Assembly (NCBI RefSeq): GCF_913774285.1
Contig: NZ_CAJYHX010000032.1
Coordinates: forward strand, 41,744 to 105,743
From: an uncultured Sphingomonas sp.
Lineage (GTDB): Bacteria > Pseudomonadota > Alphaproteobacteria > Sphingomonadales > Sphingomonadaceae
Length of the DNA stretch: 64,000 nt
Direction: 5' to 3'
The notes below the pieces were generated by a model. The model was not told the DNA's origin and did no database searches. It was given only the letters and a program-made list of their open reading frames with translations. Below are positions 18,019-26,806 of the stretch, piece after piece. A program made the position numbers and the translations under genes. How positions within the stretch are numbered: the stretch's first letter is position 1; every line of letters begins with the position of its first letter.

Positions 18019-20391
18019 ATGCGGCGTACGCGACGGGAAATGCTGGCAAGCGCCGGAAGCGCCTTGCTCGTGGCGGGCGCAGGCGCGGCGCCGGCCTTTG
18101 CCCGCGCAGCGGACTCGGCCGCGCTGCCGCAGAAGCTGGCCCCGCTTCCGCTCACCGCGCTCAAACTGGCGCCTTCGGACTATGCCACGGCGGTGCAGGT
18201 CAACCAGCGCTATCTGCTTCGGCTCGATTCCGATCGCCTGCTCCACAATTTCCGCCTCTATGCCGGGCTGCAGCCGAAAGGCGCGATCTATGGCGGGTGG
18301 GAGAGCGATACGATCGCGGGCCATACGCTCGGCCATTATCTCTCGGCGCTGGTGCTCAGCTGGCAGCAGACCGGTAACGGCGAACTCCGCCGCCGCGCGG
18401 ACTATATCGTCGCCGAACTGGCCGAGGCGCAGGCTAAGCGAGGGACCGGCTATGTCGGCGCGCTCGGGCGCAAGCGCGACGGCAAGATCACCGACGGCGA
18501 AGTGATCTTCCAGGAGATCATGCGCGGCGAGATCAAGTCGGGCGGGTTCGATCTCAACGGCTCCTGGTCGCCGCTCTATACGGTGCACAAGCTGTTCGCC
18601 GGGCTGCTCGACGTCCATGCCGGCTGGAACAATGCCCAGGCGCTGCAGGTCACGCTCGGGCTGGCGGGCTATTTCGAGAAGGTGTTCGCCGCACTCGACG
18701 ACGCGCAGATGCAGCAGATGCTGGGCTGCGAATATGGCGGGCTCAACGAGAGCTTCGCCGAGCTCTATGCCCGCACCCGCGACGCGCGCTGGATGGTGGT
18801 GGCCAAGCGGCTCTACGACGATCGCGTGCTGGGTCCGCTCAAGGCGGGCGAGGACAAGCTCGCCAATTTCCACGCCAACACCCAGGTGCCCAAGCTGATC
18901 GGGCTGGCCCGCATCCACGAGCTGACCGGCGATGCCGGCGACGCCAGGGCTGCGCGCTTCTTCTGGGAACGGGTGACGCAGCATCACAGCTACGTCATCG
19001 GCGGCAATGCCGATCGCGAGTATTTTGCAGCACCCGACAGCATCGCCCAGCACATCACCGAGCAGACCTGCGAGCATTGCAACACCTACAACATGCTCAA
19101 GCTGACCAGCCACCTCTATGCCTGGCAGCCTGACGGTGCGCTGTTCGACTTCTACGAGCGCGCCCACCTCAACCATGTGATGGCGCAGCAGAACCCCAAG
19201 ACCGGCGGCTTCACCTACATGACCCCGCTGATGAGCGGCACCAAGCGCGAGTTCGCCGGGCCGGAGGCGGAGGAATTCTGGTGCTGCGTCGGCTCGGGAA
19301 TGGAGAGCCACGCCAAGCACGGCGAGGCGGCGTTCTGGCAGGGCGAGGGCGCATTCCTGGTCAACCTCTACATGCCCGCGACGATCGACTGGAAGGCCAA
19401 GGGTGCGCAGTTCGTGCTCGACACCGCCTATCCGTTCGAGGGCACCGCGACGCTGAAGCTCGCGCGGCTGGCGCGGGCCGGGCGCTTCACGGTGGCGCTG
19501 CGCGTGCCCGGCTGGGCCGCGGGCAAGGCGATCGTGACCGTCAACGGCGCGCCGGCCGGCGCCCGGTTCGAGCGCGGCTATGCGCTGGTGTCGCGCAGCT
19601 GGAAGGCGGGCGACACGCTGGCGATCACGCTGCCGATGGACCTGCGCCTCGAAGCGACGCCGGGCGATCACAGCGTCGTCGCGGTGCTGCGCGGGCCGAT
19701 GGTGCTGGCAGGTGACCTCGGGCCGGCGGAGACGCCGTGGACGGGCGCCGATCCCGCGCTGGTCGGGCAGGACCTGCTAGCGAGCTTCGCGCCGACCGCC
19801 GAGCCGGCGATCTTCGAGACGCGCGGCGTGGTGCGTCCGGGCGACCTGCGCTTCGTGCCCTTCTACCGCCAATATGACCGCCGCAGCGCCGTCTATTTCA
19901 AGCGGTTCAGCGAGGCGCAGTGGAAAGACGAGGAGGCCGCCTTCCTCGCCGAACAGGCGCGGCTGAAGGACGTCGCCGCCCGCTCGGTCGACGTGATGCA
20001 CCTCGGCGAGATGCAGCCCGAGCGCGACCATGACCTGCGCACCGAGGGCGCGTCCTATCCGGTCGCCTATCGCGGGCGGCAGGGACGCGACGCGCGCACC
20101 GGCAGCTGGTTCGATTTCACGATGAAGGTGAAGGACGGCCCGTTGCTGCTGCAGGCGACCTATTGGGGCGGCGAGCGCGACCGCGACTTCGACATCCTCG
20201 TCGACGGCCAGAAGATCGCGACCCAGCATCTCGGCGAGACGGATGCGCCGGGCAAGTTCTTCGACGTCACCTACAAAATCCCCGAGGCACTGACCAAGGG
20301 CAAGAAGAGCGTCCGCGTCCGCTTCGTGCCGCACGACCGCAACACTGCCGGCCCCGTGTTCGGCGTCGTGCTGCTCACCGCCAAGCCGTGA
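18019..20391 (+). CDS. Glycoside hydrolase family 127 (beta-L-arabinofuranosidase), Tat-exported
   Basis: Releases beta-linked L-arabinofuranose; the characterised HypBA1 enzyme trims beta-arabino-oligosaccharides attached to hydroxyproline in plant extensins. The 790 residues begin with a twin-arginine-type signal (RRTRREMLASAGSALLVAGAG). Family active-site elements are intact: Glu352 and Cys354 in TCEHCNTYNMLKLT and Cys422-Cys423 in EFWCCVGSGMESHAKHGE, equivalent to the zinc-binding Glu/Cys set and the cysteine nucleophile. After about residue 600 a C-terminal beta domain follows (VKDGPLLLQATYWGGE). The start has AGGGGAAAGAG upstream. Its stop overlaps the next gene (GTGA). It lies behind two palindromes shared with the divergent peptidase operon. 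Confidence 0.9.
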   Translation: MRRTRREMLASAGSALLVAGAGAAPAFARAADSAALPQKLAPLPLTALKLAPSDYATAVQVNQRYLLRLDSDRLLHNFRLYAGLQPKGAIYGGWESDTIAGHTLGHYLSALVLSWQQTGNGELRRRADYIVAELAEAQAKRGTGYVGALGRKRDGKITDGEVIFQEIMRGEIKSGGFDLNGSWSPLYTVHKLFAGLLDVHAGWNNAQALQVTLGLAGYFEKVFAALDDAQMQQMLGCEYGGLNESFAELYARTRDARWMVVAKRLYDDRVLGPLKAGEDKLANFHANTQVPKLIGLARIHELTGDAGDARAARFFWERVTQHHSYVIGGNADREYFAAPDSIAQHITEQTCEHCNTYNMLKLTSHLYAWQPDGALFDFYERAHLNHVMAQQNPKTGGFTYMTPLMSGTKREFAGPEAEEFWCCVGSGMESHAKHGEAAFWQGEGAFLVNLYMPATIDWKAKGAQFVLDTAYPFEGTATLKLARLARAGRFTVALRVPGWAAGKAIVTVNGAPAGARFERGYALVSRSWKAGDTLAITLPMDLRLEATPGDHSVVAVLRGPMVLAGDLGPAETPWTGADPALVGQDLLASFAPTAEPAIFETRGVVRPGDLRFVPFYRQYDRRSAVYFKRFSEAQWKDEEAAFLAEQARLKDVAARSVDVMHLGEMQPERDHDLRTEGASYPVAYRGRQGRDARTGSWFDFTMKVKDGPLLLQATYWGGERDRDFDILVDGQKIATQHLGETDAPGKFFDVTYKIPEALTKGKKSVRVRFVPHDRNTAGPVFGVVLLTAKP

Positions 20392-21413
20392 GCGACGTCG
20401 CGTTGACGCTGGACGAGGTCCGCACGCTCGCCCGCCGGGTGCTGCGCGCCGCAGGGCTCGCCGAGGACCATGCCGCTGCGGTCGCCGAGACGATGGTGGC
20501 GGGCGAGCGCGACGGTTGCGCGTCGCACGGCATCTACCGGTTGCTCGTAGCGGCAAACACCATCGCCAAGGGCAAGGTAGTTCGCGATGCGGTGCCGCTG
20601 CTGTCCGAGCCGGCGCGGGCGCTCGCGCGGGTGGACGGCAGGGGCGGGTTCGCGCAGCTGGCGTTCGAGGTCGGCAAGCCCGCGCTGGTCGCCAAGGCGC
20701 GCGCCTTTGGCATCGCCGCGCTGGCGCTCAACAATGTCGTCCATTTCGCCGCGCTCTGGCCCGAGGTCGAGGCGCTGGCCGGGGAAGGGTTGGTGGCGCT
20801 GGCCTTCACCCCCAGCCATGCCTGGGTCGCGCCCGCCGGAGGCACCCGGCCCGTGTTCGGCACCAACCCGATCGCGTTCGGCTGGCCGCGCCCGGCCCCC
20901 GCGCCGCCCTTCGTCTTCGACTTCGCCACCAGCATGGTCGCGCGCGGCGAGATCGAGCTGCATCGCCGCGCCGGGAAGCCGGTGCCCGAGGATTGGGGCA
21001 TCGACGCCGAGGGCCGCTCGACTAGCGACCCCGCCGCGATCCTTGACGGGGCGATGCGCACCTTCGGCGGGCACAAGGGCTCGGCGCTCGCCGCGATGGT
21101 CGAGCTGGTCGCCGGGCCGCTGATCGGCGACCTGACCAGCGCGGAATCCATCGCCGCGGACGGCGGGGCAGGGGCCTCCCCGCTCGGCGGCGAGCTGATC
21201 GTCGCGATCGATCCGGCGGGCTTTCTCGGCGATGCGGTGCTTGAGCATCTCGCCCGCGCCGAGGCGATGTTCGACAGCATCGAGGTGCAGGGCGCGCGGC
21301 TGCCCTCGTCGCGCCGCTACGCCGCCCGCACCCGCAGCCTTGCCGAGGGGGTGCGCATCCCCGACAAGCTCTATGCCGACATTCTAGCGCTGGAAGCGAG
21401 CCTTACGTCATGA
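20388..21413 (+). CDS. Ldh-family (malate/lactate dehydrogenase-like) reductase, possibly a pyrroline/piperideine-2-carboxylate reductase
   Basis: A 341-residue NAD(P)H-dependent oxidoreductase of the Ldh_2 family, which includes malate, ureidoglycolate and diketogulonate reductases as well as the imino-acid reductase DpkA. The N-terminal ASHGIYRL contains the catalytic His. The segment HFAALWPEVEALAGEGLVAL followed by FGTNPIAFGWP closely matches what I recall of DpkA-type Pip2C/Pyr2C reductases, which form proline or pipecolate; this is a recollection, not an alignment. The GTG at 20388 overlaps the GH127 stop (GTGA) and gives the normal family length; the frame is open back to 20163 only as antisense or shadow of GH127. 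The ATGA overlap to the DUF885 gene indicates one operon. Confidence 0.8.
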   Translation: MSDVALTLDEVRTLARRVLRAAGLAEDHAAAVAETMVAGERDGCASHGIYRLLVAANTIAKGKVVRDAVPLLSEPARALARVDGRGGFAQLAFEVGKPALVAKARAFGIAALALNNVVHFAALWPEVEALAGEGLVALAFTPSHAWVAPAGGTRPVFGTNPIAFGWPRPAPAPPFVFDFATSMVARGEIELHRRAGKPVPEDWGIDAEGRSTSDPAAILDGAMRTFGGHKGSALAAMVELVAGPLIGDLTSAESIAADGGAGASPLGGELIVAIDPAGFLGDAVLEHLARAEAMFDSIEVQGARLPSSRRYAARTRSLAEGVRIPDKLYADILALEASLTS

Positions 21414-23152
21414 AGCCCATCCTCCTCCTCACCGCCGCCCTGCTCGCCACCGCCGCGGCGCCTGCGCCCAAGCCGGTAAGCGCCGACGCGCGGCTCAAGG
21501 CGCTGATCGACAGCGAATATAAATGGCGGGTCGACCAGCAAGGTCCGGGCGAAGACAGTCCCGCGGCCAAGGGTGGCCTGCCCGATGTCGGCCCCACGGC
21601 GCAGGCGGCGCGGCTGGCGCGCTGGACCGCGACCGCGCAGGCGCTCGCCGCGATCGATCCGGCGAAGCTCAGCGCCAAGGGGCGGATCGACTATCTGGTC
21701 TACAAGGGGCAGATCGACGCGCTGCTCGCCGCGCAGCGCTTCCGCGACTATGAAAAGCCGCTCAATTCGGACAGCAGCTTCTGGAGCGACATCGCCGGCT
21801 CCGCGCGCGACGCCTTTGTCCGCGAGGACCAGTACCGGGCGTACATCAAGACGCTGCGCGACATGCCGCGCTATTTCGACCAGAACATCGCCAATATGCG
21901 CGCGGGCCTGGCGCGCGGCTTCACCCCGCCCAAGGTGACGCTGACCGGCCGCGACATCGGCGTGGCGCAGGTGGTCGAAGCGCCGCTCGAGGACAATCTG
22001 TTCTACACGCCGTTCAAGAAGTTTCCGGGTGCCATCCCCGCGGCGGTGCAGGCCGAACTGCGCCGCGAGGGTGCCGCGGCGATCCGCGAGGCGGTGGTGC
22101 CCGCGCACCAGAAACTGCTCACCTTCCTGCGCAGCGAGTATATCCCCGGCGCGCGCACCGCACTCGCCGCGACCACGCTGCCGGACGGCCAGGCCTATTA
22201 CCGCTCGAAGATCCGCGAATATGTGACTCGCGACATGACTGCCGAGCAGGTCCATGCCGTCGGCCTGCGCGAAGTGGCCAAGATCCGCGCCGAGATGATG
22301 ACGGTGAAGGCCGAGGCGAAGTTCGACGGTGACCTGCCGGCCTTCCTCAACTTCCTGCGCACCGATCCGCAATTCTACGCCAAGACCCCGCGCGAGCTGC
22401 TCTACCACGCCGCCTGGGCGGCCAAGCAGTTCGACGGCAAGGCCGGGCAATATTTCGGCCGTCTGCCGCGCCGCCGCTTCGCGATCGTGCCCGTGCCCGA
22501 CGATCTCGCGCCGTTCTACACCGGCGGGCGCGGCGGGCCGGGCGTCTATCTGGTCAACACCTATGACCTGAAGTCGCGCCCCTTCTACCAGCTGACCGCG
22601 CTGACCCTCCACGAAAGCGCGCCGGGCCATGCCTTCCAGATGCCGCTCGCCAACGAGAACAAGGCGCTGCCGCCCTTCCGCCGCGACACGTACCTGTCCG
22701 CCTATGGCGAGGGCTGGGCGCTCTATTCGGAGAAGCTCGGCGTCGAGATGGGGATGTACGAGACGCCCTACGATCAGTTCGGCATGCTCAGCTACCAGAT
22801 GTGGCGCGCGGCGCGGCTGGTGGTCGACACCGGCATCCACGCGATGGGCTGGACCCGCGAACAGGCGCAGGCGTTCCTGCGCGACAACACCGCGCTCAGC
22901 AACCACGAGATCGAGACCGAGGTCGATCGCTATATCGCCTGGCCCGGCCAGGCGCTGAGCTATTATATGGGCGAGCTCGCCTTCCTCGACGCGCGTGCCC
23001 GCGCCGAAAAGGCGCTCGGTCCGAAGTTCAACATCCGCGCCTGGCACGATGCCATGCTGCAGCTCGGATCGGTGCCGCTGACCGTGATCGACCAGCGCAC
23101 CGATCAGTTCATCCAGGAAGGCGGCAAGGGCCCCTATCCCGACGAGGAGTGA
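21410..23152 (+). CDS. DUF885 family protein, secreted metallopeptidase-like
   Basis: A 580-residue exported protein (signal MKPILLLTAALLATAAA). DUF885 proteins are alpha-helical with an HExxxGH zinc motif; here it is His401-Glu402-Ser-Ala-Pro-Gly-His407 in LTLHESAPGHAFQMPL, with a further acidic helix in SAYGEGWALYSEKLG that likely provides the third ligand. The architecture resembles M3/M32-like thermolysin-family carboxypeptidases, but no substrate is established. It is the third gene of the GH127 operon, joined by ATGA, so peptide hydrolysis may accompany glycan removal. Its stop is 3 bp from the convergent DUF1501 gene. Confidence 0.86.
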   Translation: MKPILLLTAALLATAAAPAPKPVSADARLKALIDSEYKWRVDQQGPGEDSPAAKGGLPDVGPTAQAARLARWTATAQALAAIDPAKLSAKGRIDYLVYKGQIDALLAAQRFRDYEKPLNSDSSFWSDIAGSARDAFVREDQYRAYIKTLRDMPRYFDQNIANMRAGLARGFTPPKVTLTGRDIGVAQVVEAPLEDNLFYTPFKKFPGAIPAAVQAELRREGAAAIREAVVPAHQKLLTFLRSEYIPGARTALAATTLPDGQAYYRSKIREYVTRDMTAEQVHAVGLREVAKIRAEMMTVKAEAKFDGDLPAFLNFLRTDPQFYAKTPRELLYHAAWAAKQFDGKAGQYFGRLPRRRFAIVPVPDDLAPFYTGGRGGPGVYLVNTYDLKSRPFYQLTALTLHESAPGHAFQMPLANENKALPPFRRDTYLSAYGEGWALYSEKLGVEMGMYETPYDQFGMLSYQMWRAARLVVDTGIHAMGWTREQAQAFLRDNTALSNHEIETEVDRYIAWPGQALSYYMGELAFLDARARAEKALGPKFNIRAWHDAMLQLGSVPLTVIDQRTDQFIQEGGKGPYPDEE

Positions 23153-23155
23153 GCG

Positions 23156-24526
23156 TCAGGCCTTGAACAGCGCCAGCGGCCCGCGCCCGGCGCTGCTCCA
23201 GGTCGACCAGTTGGGGAACACATAGGGCATGTCGGCATCGGCGACGCCGTGCCAGCGGGCGATCGCGCCGAGATATTCCTCCTGCGCCACGCCGGGTACG
23301 AAGCGACCCTCCTTGGTGATGTCGTCGGCGCCGCCCAGCACCGGATCGGGATAGCTGCCGAGCACCGCGCCGGGGGCGACGTCGCCGCCCATCACCAGAT
23401 GGTTGCTGCCCCAGGCATGGTCGGTGCCGCCCTGGCCGTTGCCGAGATAGGTGCGGCCGAAGTCGCTCATCGTGAAGCTGGTGACGTTGCCCGCCAGCCC
23501 CAGCGAGCCCATCGCCTTGTGGAAGCCGGCCATCGCGTTGGCGAGGTCACCGAGCAAATTGGCATGCAGCCCCACTGCGGTGTTGCCGGTCTGCACCTGC
23601 CCGGCATGGGTATCGAACCCGCCCTGGCTCACGAGGAAATTCTGCCGCGTGTGGCCCAGCGTGCCGCGCGCGGCGATCATCCGCGCGACCACCATCAGCT
23701 GCCGCGCGACATCGCTGGTCAGCGCCGCGCCGGTCGTCGGGTTGACGAAGAAGGCGTCGGTGGCCGCGCTGCCGACCAGGATGCCGTTCGCCGTTGCGGC
23801 CTGATCGTAGTTGCGGGTCAGCGTCTGCGCGACGCCGTCGAGGATCGCGCTGCCGTCGCCGTTGCTGCCGAGCGCGGTGATCGCGCTGTTCTTGGCGCTG
23901 CTGCCGGCGGTGAAGCCGCTGCGGCCGGGCAGGCCGCCGGTGCTCGGCAGGATCAGCGGGGTGGTCTGGCGACCGAGCACCGCGACGGTCGATCCGGCCA
24001 CCGACATCACCGGCGGCAGTGATCCGCCCGGCATCTTGTCGGCGATGCGACCGAGGAAGCCGTCGCGGCTGGTCTCGCGGGCCCGCAGGCCCTGCCAATG
24101 GTCCTGCTCGTCGGCATGGCTCATCAGATTGGCCGGGCGCAGGTCGGTGCGCGACTGGTAGGTCGCCTTGGTGAGCGGCGCGAACAGCGTGCCGGCGTTG
24201 AGCACCAGCCCCAGCGAGCCTTCGTCCCATACCGGGCGCAGCGCGGCCATGGCGGGGTGGAGGGCGTAGGCGCTGTTGGTCAGCGGAGTCAGCGCCGAGC
24301 GCTGGATGCCCACACTGCCGCGCGACGCCAGGTAGGTGGCGTGCCGGGCATCGGTGGGGATCACCATGTTCCAGCCGTCATTGCCGCCGAACAGGAAGAT
24401 GCCGACCATGGCGCGATAGCTGCCGGTGGGGGCGGCGATGGCGGCGGTGCGGCCGAACTGGCCAAGGGCTGCGAGCGCGCCGGTGCCGGCGGTGAGGCGA
24501 ACGAAATCGCGACGGGAAAGCGTCAT
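23156..24526 (-). CDS. DUF1501 family protein, Tat-exported
   Basis: A 456-residue protein of the sulfatase-like DUF1501 family of unknown function. The N-terminus MTLSRRDFVRLTAGTGALAALG is a classical Tat signal. The family features LFGGNDGWNMVIPTD near residue 46 and, late in the sequence, SDFGRTYLGNGQGGTDHAWGSNHLVMGG are present; the latter has the conserved Asp/His probably binding metal. DUF1501 almost always sits beside a DUF1800 gene, as it does here 11 bp upstream, indicating a functional pair acting outside the cytoplasm. Role unknown. Confidence 0.92.
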   Translation of the reverse strand: MTLSRRDFVRLTAGTGALAALGQFGRTAAIAAPTGSYRAMVGIFLFGGNDGWNMVIPTDARHATYLASRGSVGIQRSALTPLTNSAYALHPAMAALRPVWDEGSLGLVLNAGTLFAPLTKATYQSRTDLRPANLMSHADEQDHWQGLRARETSRDGFLGRIADKMPGGSLPPVMSVAGSTVAVLGRQTTPLILPSTGGLPGRSGFTAGSSAKNSAITALGSNGDGSAILDGVAQTLTRNYDQAATANGILVGSAATDAFFVNPTTGAALTSDVARQLMVVARMIAARGTLGHTRQNFLVSQGGFDTHAGQVQTGNTAVGLHANLLGDLANAMAGFHKAMGSLGLAGNVTSFTMSDFGRTYLGNGQGGTDHAWGSNHLVMGGDVAPGAVLGSYPDPVLGGADDITKEGRFVPGVAQEEYLGAIARWHGVADADMPYVFPNWSTWSSAGRGPLALFKA

Positions 24527-24537
24527 CGGTAAATTCC

Positions 24538-26229
24538 TCAGCGATCGACCAGGAACATCGGGCTGGTCGCCGCGATGTAGAGCATCATCTGTGCCCGCTT
24601 GCGGGCCTGCAGCTTGGGATCAGCATTGGTGATCGCCGTGCCCGCCACCTTCAGCGCGTCGCGCTGGGTCTTGCTAAGCCCCTTGGCGAACAGCAGCAGG
24701 TCGATGCGGTCGACCATCGCGTCGACATTGTCGCCGATCGCTTCCCAATCGGCCCAGACCGGTGCCGTGCCCGAGGTGTTCGGCATGCTCGCCGCTGCGG
24801 CATATTCGCCGCGACCGGCGTCGCCGTTTACCGTCCAGTCATAGACCAGATTGTGCAGCCGCAGCTGGTTGGCGCTGGTCAGCAGCTTGGAGACGGGGCT
24901 CCGCAGCGTCGCGCTGCCGGGCAGCGGGAAGTCGTCCGGATAGAAGTTGAACACCGAAGGCGCCCGCATCACCGGCTGGCCGAAGGTCGTGTCGCGGACC
25001 TGGAAGACATAGCCGTCGGTAGTGAAGCCGATCGCGCGGGCGAGGCTGGTCATCGCCAGCACCGGCTCCTTGAGCTTGCCCGGCGTGGAGAGCTGCGGCC
25101 CGCGCGCCTCGGCATCGGTCAGGATCGCACGCACCACGGCCTTCAGGTCGCCGCGCACGCCATTGCCATTGTTGGCGAACACCGCCGCCACGCGGCCGAT
25201 ATAGGCGGCCGAGGGGTTGGGCGTGACGAGATGGGTGATCAGGTGCCGCGCGACGAAGGGCGGGGTGGAGGCGTTGTTGAACGCGGCATCGACCACCGCG
25301 GTCACGCTCGCCTGCTGCGTGGCACCTGCGGGCACCACCGTGCCGAGAAAACGCTTCTCGCCACTGTCGTAGCGCGCCGGTGCCGGGATCATCGGCTGGG
25401 CATAGGCGACCGCCTGCCCGTCGGTCGCGGCCGCACCGCCGACCCGGGCATAGGTCCAGCCGGTCAGCGCGCGGGCGATCTCGCGGATATCGTCGGCGGT
25501 ATAATTGGGGATCGGGCCGCCGCTCGCGTCGCGCTGGAGGCTGCCGTCCATGCCGAGCTGGTCCGGGCCCATGGTGAACAGCTGGAGGAACTCGCGGGCA
25601 TAGTTCTCGGAGGGCGTGCCCTTCCGGCTGTCGGCCATGTCGAGATAGTCGCCCATATAGGCGTTGAGCGTCACGCCGAGCAGCAGGTCGCGATAATTGC
25701 CGAACGCGCCGGTGAGGAACAGCTGGTTGAATGCGGCGATGCCCGCGGTCGAGCGCACCCCCGCTTCCGAGGCGACGATCATCTGCGAGAGTGCGAACGC
25801 GACCCGCTGGCGCAGCTGGTCGGGCGCGGTGATCGCGTCGGCGTAGAAGCGCATCGCCACCGGGGTGCGGGTGAAGCGCTGGGTCGAGCAGGCGGTGTCG
25901 CCCGAGGCGCAGGAGTCCGCGCGGACATCGACGGCCAGGTCGCTATAGGTGCTGCCAGTCGCGGCGAACTGCTCGTCGAGCCAAGCGTTGATGCCGAGCG
26001 CGCGGATGCGTTCGACCAGCGCGACCGTCGGGCCGAAGCTCGCCTGCTGCGCGAGGCGGACGGAGTCGTCGAGTGCGGCAGCCGCTACGGGCGCAGGAGC
26101 GGGGCTCGGCGGGGCGGAAACCAGGCCACCGCCGGAACTCCCAGCACCACCGCCGCCGTCACAGGCGGAGAGCAGGGTTATCGCCAGAGCGGCACCTGCC
26201 GCCAAGGCTCGTTTCGTTACGCTCGACAC
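24538..26229 (-). CDS. DUF1800 family lipoprotein
   Basis: A 563-residue protein with a lipoprotein signal (ALAITLLSACDGGGG; Cys about 23), followed by a Gly/Ser/Pro-rich linker and the DUF1800 domain from about residue 60. Family landmarks visible are LAQQASFGPT, SENYAREFLQLFTMG, and RHLITHLVTPNPS. Function is uncharacterised; the steady partnership with DUF1501, translated just downstream, suggests a shared envelope role. Upstream lies a 91-bp gap to a thioredoxin-like gene on the same strand. The gap carries short AT-rich GGTTAA repeats (about 26270-26325) that may belong to the promoter. Confidence 0.9.
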   Translation of the reverse strand: MSSVTKRALAAGAALAITLLSACDGGGGAGSSGGGLVSAPPSPAPAPVAAAALDDSVRLAQQASFGPTVALVERIRALGINAWLDEQFAATGSTYSDLAVDVRADSCASGDTACSTQRFTRTPVAMRFYADAITAPDQLRQRVAFALSQMIVASEAGVRSTAGIAAFNQLFLTGAFGNYRDLLLGVTLNAYMGDYLDMADSRKGTPSENYAREFLQLFTMGPDQLGMDGSLQRDASGGPIPNYTADDIREIARALTGWTYARVGGAAATDGQAVAYAQPMIPAPARYDSGEKRFLGTVVPAGATQQASVTAVVDAAFNNASTPPFVARHLITHLVTPNPSAAYIGRVAAVFANNGNGVRGDLKAVVRAILTDAEARGPQLSTPGKLKEPVLAMTSLARAIGFTTDGYVFQVRDTTFGQPVMRAPSVFNFYPDDFPLPGSATLRSPVSKLLTSANQLRLHNLVYDWTVNGDAGRGEYAAAASMPNTSGTAPVWADWEAIGDNVDAMVDRIDLLLFAKGLSKTQRDALKVAGTAITNADPKLQARKRAQMMLYIAATSPMFLVDR

Positions 26230-26320
26230 GCCCGCCGCTCCTTCGATCGCGCACTGGGAATGTCTTGGTTATTAAGGGGATAAGGTTAATTGCCGGCTCG
26301 CGGTCATGGTTAACCGAAGG

Positions 26321-26743
26321 TTAGCGGCAGCAGGCGGCGACCATCGCTGCGGCGCTCGCGGCATCGAGCGCTTCGGCGTGCGCGGCGCAGATCTGCGCAT
26401 CGCGATCGAGGGCGAGGCTGAACGGCAGCCCCGCGCTGCGATGTTCCACTTCGGTCGCGAGGCGGCGCTGGGTGCCACGATCGGGATGCCAGCGTTGCGC
26501 CGGCGGCACCCGCTCGAGCATCGCCCGCGTCGGGCGGGTTTCGTCGAAGGGGACGACGAGGATGCGATAGGGCTGCGCCCCGCGGACGATCTCGGCAAGC
26601 CGCGCCAGCTCGCCGTGGCAGGGTGCGCACCAGGAGGCGACGAACAACAGAATAGCGTCGGGCGGTCCCGCAGGAGCCGGTGCAGCACCGAGTAGCAGGG
26701 AAATGCAGACAACCCTGCCAACTTGCCGGATCAACGTCCGCAT
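26321..26743 (-). CDS. Small thioredoxin-like (TlpA-type) exported protein
   Basis: A 140-residue exported protein. Residues 1-25 form a signal peptide (VGRVVCISLLLGAAPAPAG). The redox motif is FVASWCAPCHGEL (Cys about 41 and 44), typical of TlpA/ResA reductases that keep cysteines reduced in the periplasm. The rest is short for the family (usually 150-190) and lacks a clear cis-Pro loop, although GLPFSLALD could be it. The ATG at 26743 was taken because it begins the signal peptide; the longer open frame upstream is antisense to the TPR gene. It is divergent from that gene with 63 bp between starts. Confidence 0.75.
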   Translation of the reverse strand: MRTLIRQVGRVVCISLLLGAAPAPAGPPDAILLFVASWCAPCHGELARLAEIVRGAQPYRILVVPFDETRPTRAMLERVPPAQRWHPDRGTQRRLATEVEHRSAGLPFSLALDRDAQICAAHAEALDAASAAAMVAACCR

Positions 26744-26806
26744 CTCGCTCGACAATATCGCTGCGTCATGATTGGTGTGCACTTCCTTCGGGGGAGGAAT
26801 AGCATA

